From the NCBI GenBank assembly GCA_903823665.1, contig CAIJTR010000062.1:27413-91412 (forward strand): 64,000 nucleotides of DNA. The letters are read 5' to 3'. Both the position numbers and the translations under genes were made by a program. Positions within the stretch are counted from its first letter, which is position 1, and the number at the start of each line of letters is the position of its first letter. This document shows positions 56,529 to 64,000 of this stretch, in pieces. This stretch comes from an uncultured Rhodospirillales bacterium (GTDB lineage Bacteria > Pseudomonadota > Alphaproteobacteria > Acetobacterales > Acetobacteraceae). The notes beneath the pieces were generated by a model that was not told where the DNA came from, did not search any database, and was given only the letters and a program-made list of their open reading frames with translations.

Positions 56529-57176
56529 TTGAACGACGCGAGCCACGGGGCAGCAATCTTGCCAACGACCGAATGCGGTGCGAACGCACAGAGCCATGCG
56601 CCGTGCGCCACTCGCCCAGGCTTACATGCGCGCGCGCCCCGTGAATGCGGCCCGCTGCCGTTTCTGATCAAGCGTGACGCAACCTGGCTCTACCGTGGCA
56701 GCCCCATTGGCCGCAAAGAACTCGTCTGCCTCTTTGCGTCAGTCCTCAAACGCGCCGAGGATGGCGTGTTCTGGCTCGAAACCCCCGCCGAACGCGGCCC
56801 CATCGAGGTGGAAGACGCGCCGTTTCTGGCCGTCGAACTGGACTGGTCCGGCCTCGGGCGTGACCAAGTGCTAAATTTCCGCACAAATATTGACGAAATT
56901 ATCGCAGCCGGCCCCGACCACCCCATCCGCGTCGCCCACGACATTCTCACCTGCGAGCCCACGCCCTATCTCTTCATCCGCGCCGGTGCCGGGAGGCTTC
57001 CCATCGAGGCCCGCATCAGCCGCGCCGTCTACTATGAACTGGTGGCGCTGGCCGAGGTCGAGGAAATCGAAGGCCGACGCATGCTCGGCGTCTGGAGCCA
57101 CCGCCGCTTCTTCGCACTCGGCGAAATGCCAAGCTGCGACGTCATCGGGGATTGCGAAGAGCCCGACTGCTCGTGA
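56529..57176 (+). CDS. DUF1285 domain protein
   Basis: About 215 residues. The DUF1285 core starts at 'CGPLPFLIKRDATWLYRGSP', followed by 'IGRKELVCLFASVLKRAEDG' and 'FWLETPAERGPIEVEDAPF'. No biochemical function is known. No ATG suits the start: a TTG at 56529 with GGGGA seven bases upstream is taken, but an upstream start in the 56436 region cannot be ruled out. The stop overlaps the Nudix gene (GTGA). Position between MoxR and Nudix/CCA genes matches the usual alphaproteobacterial neighbourhood. Confidence 0.82.
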   Translation: MNDASHGAAILPTTECGANAQSHAPCATRPGLHARAPRECGPLPFLIKRDATWLYRGSPIGRKELVCLFASVLKRAEDGVFWLETPAERGPIEVEDAPFLAVELDWSGLGRDQVLNFRTNIDEIIAAGPDHPIRVAHDILTCEPTPYLFIRAGAGRLPIEARISRAVYYELVALAEVEEIEGRRMLGVWSHRRFFALGEMPSCDVIGDCEEPDCS

Positions 57177-57781
57177 CAGCCTCCGAGCTACGTGCCCGCC
57201 TGCTGTCGCTCCCGGCAGGCAACCCCGATTTCTGCCTGCACGATGACACACGAGACCTGCCGCAAGCGCCGCTCGTCCCCGCCGCCGTCCTCGTCCCCTT
57301 CGTCCTCGGCCCCACCCCCGGCGTGCTGCTCACCAGACGAACGCCGCACCTTTCCAAGCACGCGGGCCAGGTCAGCTTCCCTGGCGGCCGCATCGACCCG
57401 GATGACGCCAGCCCCGAGGCCGCCGCCCTGCGTGAAGCCCAGGAAGAAATCGGCCTCAATCCCGCCCGAGTCGAACTCGCAGGCCGACTCGACGACTACG
57501 TCACCGGCACCGCCTACCGCATCACTCCCGTGATCGGCCTTCTCACGCCCGGCGTCACCCTCGACGGCCTTGGCCTCAACGCTGACAGCGCAGAGGTGGA
57601 CGCGGTGTTCGAACTCCCACTCGCCGTCCTGCTCGATCCTGAGGCTCCCACCCAATGCAGCCGCTTTTTTCGGGGGCGGGACCGCACATATTGGCAATGG
57701 CCGCACCCGGAATATCACATCTGGGGAGCCACCGCCGCCATCCTCGTAGGCCTCGCCCACCGCCTGCGCGCCGCCGCCTGA
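57173..57781 (+). CDS. Nudix hydrolase, CoA pyrophosphatase (NudL/PCD1 type)
   Basis: A 202-residue enzyme. The Nudix box is seen in 'GGRIDPDDAS' followed by 'PEAAALREAQEEIGL', and it is preceded by 'LLTRRTPHLSKHAGQVSFPG', the UPF0035 motif that marks CoA-hydrolysing Nudix proteins. It splits CoA and CoA derivatives to 4'-phosphopantetheine and 3',5'-ADP. GTG at 57173 overlaps the DUF1285 stop, and its own stop overlaps the next ATG (TGATG). Confidence 0.92.
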   Translation: MTASELRARLLSLPAGNPDFCLHDDTRDLPQAPLVPAAVLVPFVLGPTPGVLLTRRTPHLSKHAGQVSFPGGRIDPDDASPEAAALREAQEEIGLNPARVELAGRLDDYVTGTAYRITPVIGLLTPGVTLDGLGLNADSAEVDAVFELPLAVLLDPEAPTQCSRFFRGRDRTYWQWPHPEYHIWGATAAILVGLAHRLRAAA

Positions 57782-58017
57782 TGCTGCGCTTCGCCGAAAT
57801 CGGCCTGTTCCTATCGCCCTTCGCGCTGTTCCTGATCTGGCGCTTCCTCAGCCCCCGCGTAAAACCCGCCGCGCTCTGGACCGCGATGGCGCTGATCCTG
57901 GCGCTGGCAGCGCTCTCCGTTCGCTATGGCCTGCAACAGCGTCTCGACACCAGCGAACGCTACGTCCCCGCCCGCATCGAAGGCGGCCGCATCATTGATG
58001 GACACGGAACGCCCTAA
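57781..58017 (+). CDS. DUF6111 family small membrane protein
   Basis: A 78-residue protein with two hydrophobic segments ('IGLFLSPFALFLIWRFL' and 'LWTAMALILALAALSV') and a basic, polar tail ending 'VPARIEGGRIIDGHGTP'. Its size, sequence and place between a CoA-type Nudix hydrolase and the CCA-adding enzyme fit DUF6111, a family of alphaproteobacteria without known function. The ATG overlaps the Nudix stop by one base. Confidence 0.8.
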   Translation: MLRFAEIGLFLSPFALFLIWRFLSPRVKPAALWTAMALILALAALSVRYGLQQRLDTSERYVPARIEGGRIIDGHGTP

Positions 58018-58562
58018 CCCTCCGCCTCAATCCAATACCGCAACGCCGTCAACTCCGGATGCCATCGATGCGGACCGGACCCAATCCGCTTACCGCCATT
58101 GGCCTCAATAACCTTGATCGAGCCGATATTCGTGTCGAGGCACGTCAACAACAACCCGCTCAAACCCGCCGCCCGCGCCGTCGGAATCGCCAGACCCAGC
58201 AGATGCGTGCCAAACCCCCGCCCCTGAAATGAGGGCCGGATCGCATAGCCGATATGCCCGCCCCAAACCTGAAGCTCCGGCGTTAGACGAAACCGGATAT
58301 TCACCCGCCCGATGAACGTGTAGGCGTGCGTCAGCCAAAGCTGCACATGCGGCATCCGCTCGGTCATGCTCCCATCGGGCAAGACCACACGCCCGCCCTG
58401 CTCGTTCAGCCACACCAGATGCGCCCCCAAACTCGCCGGCGTGCCGTCCAGTTTGGGGGCGGCCGGGTCTGGCTGATAACCTTCCTCCACCGCCGCCTGA
58501 TACGAACGCGCATGGGTCAGCGACGGCATCATCAACAGGGAATCGCTGGGCATAATCGGCAT
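58014..58562 (-). CDS. GNAT family N-acetyltransferase
   Basis: A roughly 182-residue acyltransferase. The acetyl-CoA loop is 'AIRPSFQGRGFGTHLL' (R/Q-x-x-G-x-G/A pattern), followed by 'LTCLDTNIGSIKVIEANGGK', the usual end of the fold. The start is one of three close candidates; the ATG at 58562 is used, with ATG 58553 the alternative and no clear Shine-Dalgarno site. It is inserted on the opposite strand between the DUF6111 and CCA genes and overlaps the end of the former by four bases. The substrate is unknown. Confidence 0.85.
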   Translation of the reverse strand: MPIMPSDSLLMMPSLTHARSYQAAVEEGYQPDPAAPKLDGTPASLGAHLVWLNEQGGRVVLPDGSMTERMPHVQLWLTHAYTFIGRVNIRFRLTPELQVWGGHIGYAIRPSFQGRGFGTHLLGLAIPTARAAGLSGLLLTCLDTNIGSIKVIEANGGKRIGSGPHRWHPELTALRYWIEAEG

Positions 58563-58607
58563 GGGCAAAGACTATGAAACGCCCGCGCACCCGTCGAGAC
58601 TAAGGCC

Positions 58608-59711
58608 ATGAACTCAAACGTCACGTCGCCGTCATCACCCGGCCTAAACGCGGTTCTCAAAGCCCTGCCGCATGCAAGGCTCGTCGGCGGCTGCGTGCGT
58701 GACACGCTGGCAGCCCGCCCCATCGCCGACATCGACCTCGCCACCCCCGACCCGCCAGAAGACGTGATCAAGGCCCTCGCAGCAGCCGGCCTGCGCAGCA
58801 TCCCCACCGGCCTCGCCCACGGCACCGTCACTGCGCTCGCACACGGCGAAAGCTTCGAAATCACCACCTTGCGCCGCGATGTTGAAACCGATGGCCGCCA
58901 CGCCGTCGTCGCCTTCACCGATGACTGGCGGGAAGATGCCAGCAGGCGAGACTTCACCATCAATGCCATGTCGATGACGCCGGATGGCCACGTGTTCGAT
59001 TATTTTGGCGGCATCGACGACCTCAAAGCAGGCCTCGTCCGCTTCGTAGGCCACGCAGCCACCCGCATCGCCGAGGACTACCTCCGCATCCTGCGCTACT
59101 TCCGCTTTTACGCCCGCTACGGCACGGCAGGCCCCGACGCCGAAGCCCTCACCGCCATCACCAACGCCGTCCCCGGCCTGGCCGGGCTATCCGGTGAACG
59201 TGTGTGGAGCGAGCTGCAACGCATCCTCGCCGCCCACACACCGGACTCATCGCTCAAGCTGATGGCCGAAACCGGCGTCCTCACCGCTATCCTGCCCCAA
59301 GCCCTACTCGCGCCAGTCAACGACCTGCCAGCAGACCCCATCCTACGCCTCGCGGCTCTACTGCCGCCCGGCCTGCCCAATCTGAAATTCTCCGGTGCCG
59401 AAGCCGAACGCCTGCTCGCCGTGCAAGGCCCACCGCCACCAAACGACGCCACCGAAGACGACCTTCGCCGCGCCCTCGCCGACACATCCTTCGACATCCT
59501 CATCGGCCGCGTCTGGCTGGCAGGCGGCAACGAAGCACTGCGGGCGCGCATTGCCGCCATCCCAGAACCGATCTTCCCCGTCCAAGGCCGCGACCTTCAG
59601 GCCCTCGGCGTCCAGCCCGGTCCTGAAATGGGTCAAAAGCTCCGCCACCTGCGCAAAATCTGGCTCGAAAGCGGCTGCCATTTAAGCCGTGAAGATCTGC
59701 TCAATCTCTAG
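58608..59711 (+). CDS. cca: CCA tRNA nucleotidyltransferase
   Basis: A 367-residue class II nucleotidyltransferase that builds or repairs the 3' CCA of tRNA. 'RLVGGCVRDTLAARPIADID' contains the GGxVRD motif and the metal-binding Asp41-x-Asp43. 'RRDFTINAMSMTPDGHVFDY' and 'RIAEDYLRILRYFRFYARYG' are the nucleotide-recognition and RNA-binding motifs. It is somewhat shorter than the E. coli enzyme (412) as is usual in alphaproteobacteria. The stop codon lies within the left arm of a long hairpin repeat. Confidence 0.95.
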   Translation: MNSNVTSPSSPGLNAVLKALPHARLVGGCVRDTLAARPIADIDLATPDPPEDVIKALAAAGLRSIPTGLAHGTVTALAHGESFEITTLRRDVETDGRHAVVAFTDDWREDASRRDFTINAMSMTPDGHVFDYFGGIDDLKAGLVRFVGHAATRIAEDYLRILRYFRFYARYGTAGPDAEALTAITNAVPGLAGLSGERVWSELQRILAAHTPDSSLKLMAETGVLTAILPQALLAPVNDLPADPILRLAALLPPGLPNLKFSGAEAERLLAVQGPPPPNDATEDDLRRALADTSFDILIGRVWLAGGNEALRARIAAIPEPIFPVQGRDLQALGVQPGPEMGQKLRHLRKIWLESGCHLSREDLLNL

Positions 59712-59757
59712 AGCACGTTTCGACCAGATGGAATCATCTGATCGGGCGTTGCTCTAG
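59708..59757. repeat. Long imperfect hairpin repeat at the cca 3' end
   Basis: Two 23-base arms flank a GAAT loop: the outer ends CTAGAGCA/TGCTCTAG and inner parts CAGATG/CATCTG pair perfectly, and a few bases between do not. The left arm includes the cca stop codon. It resembles the short palindromic elements that start with CTAGAGCA and are dispersed in alphaproteobacterial intergenic regions, and it may also serve as a transcription end. Confidence 0.6.
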
Positions 59758-59785
59758 GGTGCGACGCGCTTGAGTGGCGCACCAT
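59755..59785. repeat. Hairpin repeat, copy 2
   Basis: Matches 36186-36216 at 26 of 31 positions. GGTGCG (59758-59763) can pair with CGCACC (59778-59783). It follows directly on the long hairpin and precedes the stop of the methyltransferase gene. Confidence 0.5.
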
Positions 59786-59788
59786 CGC

Positions 59789-60604
59789 TCACACGCGCTG
59801 CAAAATCGCAATCATATTATCATCCGTCGGCAAACACAGCAGGAACGGGAACCGGATGCTCAGCCCATGCCGCTTGGCCAGCGCCGCCAGCGAGCCCCGC
59901 GTGAAGTAGTTCACATGATCCGGCAGCCTTATGCCGCACCACTTCGCCCCCATCACCTGGCGGTTGATCGAGCCGTAATTCGGCACCTTCACCACAGCGA
60001 ACCCGCCCCGCTTCAGCTTTCGCGCCAACGCCGCCAGAACCGGCCCCGCATCCGCGTCATGCTCCAAATACGAACGCAGCGTGGCCGCGCTGAACGTCTC
60101 GTCAGGAAACCGCATCAGCGCCTCATGCGAACTCGCCTGTTCAATCCGCCCACCGCGCGCCGCCACCACAGCCTCCGCCCGAGATGCCAGCTGTGCTGAA
60201 ATCTCAACACCATACGGGGTGAATTTTGTATCAAACTTCTGTAGATGCTCACCGCTGCCGCAGCCCAGATCAATCACCGGACCGGCCACAGCGTCACGAT
60301 TGACGATATCCACCGGCTCCGTCCTCGGCAGCATGTTCAACCGCCACCGCATATGCGTGTCCATCCAGGACTGCACCGGCGTATGCACCCGCCGCCGCTC
60401 CGCCTCGACCGCAAACGTCTTCTCCCACGCCAGCGCATCGACCAGTTCCTCGGTCTCGGGAACATCGCGCATATGGGTGAAGCCGCAACCCGCGCAGTCG
60501 ATGATCGCCCAAGGCAGGCGGCCATAAGCATTCTGCCGCGTTTTGAGATTGGCATCGTCACACACCGGGCAAATGCGGCGCTTCATCCTGATCTGGAGAT
60601 CCAC
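59789..60604 (-). CDS. Class I SAM-dependent methyltransferase with N-terminal zinc-ribbon-like motif
   Basis: A 271-residue protein. Cys12-x-x-Cys15 and Cys37-x-x-Cys40 form a possible zinc site, as in sugar and lipid C-methyltransferases. SAM motif I is 'PVIDLGCGSGEHL' at about residue 105, and later 'FSAATLRSYLEHDADAGPVL' and 'LKRGGFAVVKVPNYGS' follow the class I fold. The start is GTG at 60604 with GGAAGGA five to six bases upstream; the longer frame has no methyltransferase character. It is divergent from an MsbA-type exporter, so a role in cell-surface saccharide modification is possible but unproven. Confidence 0.85.
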   Translation of the reverse strand: MDLQIRMKRRICPVCDDANLKTRQNAYGRLPWAIIDCAGCGFTHMRDVPETEELVDALAWEKTFAVEAERRRVHTPVQSWMDTHMRWRLNMLPRTEPVDIVNRDAVAGPVIDLGCGSGEHLQKFDTKFTPYGVEISAQLASRAEAVVAARGGRIEQASSHEALMRFPDETFSAATLRSYLEHDADAGPVLAALARKLKRGGFAVVKVPNYGSINRQVMGAKWCGIRLPDHVNYFTRGSLAALAKRHGLSIRFPFLLCLPTDDNMIAILQRV

Positions 60605-60731
60605 GATGCTTCCTTCCGGCCATATGCTTATTTCCGCGCGGTAATAAGGCGGTTCGAGAAGCTTCGCAAACATGCGTAACGTCCACAGCCACGATTTGGC
60701 ACCACGCGCGCCACGCTGATACACAGCCGCG

Positions 60732-62485
<1,754 letters not shown>

Positions 62486-62489
<4 letters not shown>

Positions 62490-63124
62490 GCGATCTGCCA
62501 CAAATCATCGCGCTCTCGCTGACCGTCAGCCTGTCGGCGACGCTGATTGCCGGCATCATCGGCATTCCGCTGGCAGCCCTGCTTGCCCTCGCCGCGTTCC
62601 GTGGCCGCGCCGCGCTGATCATCGCCACCAACGCCTTGCTCGGACTGCCGCCAGTGGTCGCCGGCCTCGGCCTCTATCTCATCTTGTCCCATAGCGGACC
62701 ACTCGGATTTCTGGGCCTGCTCTACACCCCCGCCGCCATGGTGCTGGCCCAGGCCACACTTGCCACGCCCATCATCGCAGCCCTCGCCCATCGCGTGCTG
62801 GAGCGCAGCTGGGCCGAGTTCGGCGGCCCTCTGCGCGTGATGGGGGCCACCCGCATCCGCGCCCTACCCGTGCTGCTCGCTATGAACCGCCGCGCCATCG
62901 CCACCGCCTTGCTGGCAGGCTTCGGCCGCACTATCTCCGAAATCGGTGCCGTGCTGATCGTCGGTGGCAACATTGCCGGGCACACCCGCACCATGACAAC
63001 CTCAATCGCCCTGCAAACCAGCATGGGCAACCTGGAATACGCCCTGGCCCTTGGCTGCGTGCTGATCGGCATCAGCCTCGCCGTCTCCACCTGCCTTATC
63101 TTGCTCGGAGCACCCCGCCCATGA
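62486..63124 (+). CDS. Tungstate/molybdate-type ABC transporter permease (TupB-like), probable CTG start
   Basis: A 212-residue permease with five hydrophobic segments. The EAA-type loop is 'EFGGPLRVMGATRIRALPVL'. 'RTISEIGAVLIVGGNIAGHT' and 'MTTSIALQTSMGNLEYALAL' are characteristic of TupB/WtpB-like tungstate permeases. No ATG, GTG or TTG exists in frame between an upstream stop at 62441 and a TTG at 62636, which would remove the first 50 residues and one or two essential spans. A CTG at 62486 overlapping the exporter stop (CTGA), nine bases after AGGA, is the best start. The downstream binding protein overlaps by four bases. Confidence 0.85.
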
Positions 63125-63924
63125 TCCGCTTGATGCTTTGCCTTCTCGTGCTCGCGGTCACACAAGCCCGAGCCGAGACGATCATCCTCGCGTCCACCAC
63201 CTCGGTCGACAATTCCGGCCTACTCGCCAAAATCCTCCCGGTCTTCACCACCGAAACCGGCATCGAGGTCAAAGTCCTCGCCCAAGGCACCGGCCAGGCC
63301 CTCGCCACCGCAGCCCACGGCGACGCCGATCTCGTGCTGGTCCACGACCCAGACGCCGAGGCGGGCTTCATCGCCGCGGGTCACGGCATCCTCCGCCGCG
63401 AAATCGCCTGGAACGACTTCCTTTTCGTCGGCCCCGTGACCGCCTCCCCCCACACGCATGACGTACTGGCCGCCCTGCGTGACATCGCCGCCCACGCCAC
63501 GCAATTCGTCTCCCGCGGCGACAAAAGCGGCACGGATGCCGCCGAAAAGCGGATGTGGAAAAAGACCGGTATCAATCCCGTGGGCCAAGCCTGGTATCAC
63601 GATATCGGCGGCGGCATGGGTGCCGCCCTGAACGCAGCCGCCGCCATGAACGCCGTCACACTGACAGACCGTGGCACCTGGCTCTCCTTCGCCAACAAGC
63701 GCGACCTTGTGCCGCTCGTCGAAGGCGATGCCAGCCTGATCAACCGCTACGACGTCATCCAACTCAACCCAGCCCTGCACCCCACCGCGAAGCTGGACGC
63801 CGCCCGCAAACTGGCCGAGTGGCTCGCCTCCGACAACGGACAGGTACAGATCGGGGCCATGATGCTCGGCGGCGAGCAGCTTTTTCACCCAGATGCCGCG
63901 GCACCGTTCAAACCAGCAAGCTAG
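63121..63924 (+). CDS. Tungstate ABC transporter substrate-binding protein (TupA-like)
   Basis: A 267-residue periplasmic protein. A signal peptide ends 'TQARA' at about residue 18. The mature protein opens 'ETIILASTTSVDNSGLLAKI', the TTSxxNSGLL oxyanion-binding motif of TupA, and has 'VLAQGTGQALATAAHGDADL' and 'SRGDKSGTDAAEKRMW', both conserved. It delivers tungstate (or molybdate) to the permease encoded just upstream. The matching ATPase is not seen in the window and may lie beyond the right edge. The remaining 76 bases hold no recognised feature. Confidence 0.92.
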   Translation: MIRLMLCLLVLAVTQARAETIILASTTSVDNSGLLAKILPVFTTETGIEVKVLAQGTGQALATAAHGDADLVLVHDPDAEAGFIAAGHGILRREIAWNDFLFVGPVTASPHTHDVLAALRDIAAHATQFVSRGDKSGTDAAEKRMWKKTGINPVGQAWYHDIGGGMGAALNAAAAMNAVTLTDRGTWLSFANKRDLVPLVEGDASLINRYDVIQLNPALHPTAKLDAARKLAEWLASDNGQVQIGAMMLGGEQLFHPDAAAPFKPAS

Positions 63925-64000
63925 AGCACCGCCCAGCGACCACGCGACCACAACAACTGGTGCCGGTCCGAGATGGGCTATCAGTTCGGAAATATCACGG

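Noticed and set aside
63919..64000. Possible further copy of the CTAGAGCA hairpin at the right edge
   Set aside because: Only the first eight bases match; no second arm could be found before the window ends.

Overview
The window is GC-rich, gene-dense bacterial chromosome. Gene families and order point to an alphaproteobacterium, most likely of the Acetobacteraceae (Rhodospirillales). Signs are the block MoxR / DUF58 / BatA-DUF4159 beside DUF1285 - Nudix - DUF6111 - CCA-adding enzyme, the homodimeric AceE pyruvate dehydrogenase, and many Gfo/Idh/MocA sugar dehydrogenases. The family-level assignment is inference. No rRNA, tRNA, CRISPR array, phage or intact insertion sequence was recognised.

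Region by region. 1-8.1 kb (+): a carbohydrate ABC importer (binding protein cut by the window edge, two permeases, ATPase) followed by two xylose-isomerase-like TIM-barrel proteins alternating with two Gfo/Idh/MocA dehydrogenases, probably a pathway that oxidises and rearranges or cleaves a sugar or glycoside. 8.1-15.7 kb (-): a compact six-gene operon encoding an isocitrate-dehydrogenase-type enzyme, a ThDP decarboxylase/acetolactate-synthase-like enzyme, a zinc alcohol dehydrogenase, both subunits of a class III polyhydroxyalkanoate synthase (PhaE, PhaC) and an extended acyl-CoA transferase. In this order the enzymes could make poly-4-hydroxybutyrate from isocitrate via 2-oxoglutarate, succinic semialdehyde and 4-hydroxybutyrate. 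This is the most interesting feature of the window. 16-18.7 kb: a YeeE/YedE sulfur-compound transporter and an MFS anion transporter.

19.2-24.7 kb (-): miaA, the branched-chain amino acid genes ilvB-ilvH-ilvC, and an MltA lytic transglycosylase overlapping ilvC. 24.7-28.8 kb: serB, a small lipoprotein, and an EF-P modification pair (EpmA-like ligase and EpmB-like radical SAM aminomutase) with a PhzF-family protein between them. 28.8-32.2 kb: an exported DUF3179 protein and a LemA-TPM-TPM membrane cluster. 32.3-35.6 kb (+): aceE followed by an odd E2-like protein that has a subunit-binding domain but no lipoyl domain and no catalytic His/Asp.

35.6-39.7 kb: a hypothetical membrane protein, a GST-like protein, a uronate-dehydrogenase-like SDR and a sugar-acid dehydratase (IlvD/Edd). 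39.8-45.3 kb (-): a bacterial calpain-type cysteine protease and a complete TonB energy system (exbD, tonB, TonB-dependent receptor, exbB). 45.4-49.1 kb: a Tat-exported cyclic nucleotide phosphodiesterase/nucleotidase, a 2-hydroxyacid dehydrogenase and an exported ankyrin protein. 49.1-56.4 kb (-): a MoxR-DUF58-BatA/DUF4159-vWA operon ending in tspO. 56.5-59.7 kb: DUF1285, Nudix, DUF6111, GNAT and the CCA-adding enzyme. 59.7-64 kb: hairpin repeats, a zinc-ribbon methyltransferase, a MsbA-type ABC exporter and a tungstate-type permease/binding-protein pair (permease start probably CTG). Many start codons here are GTG or TTG. Where I moved a start, a Shine-Dalgarno sequence or an overlap with the upstream stop codon was the reason.
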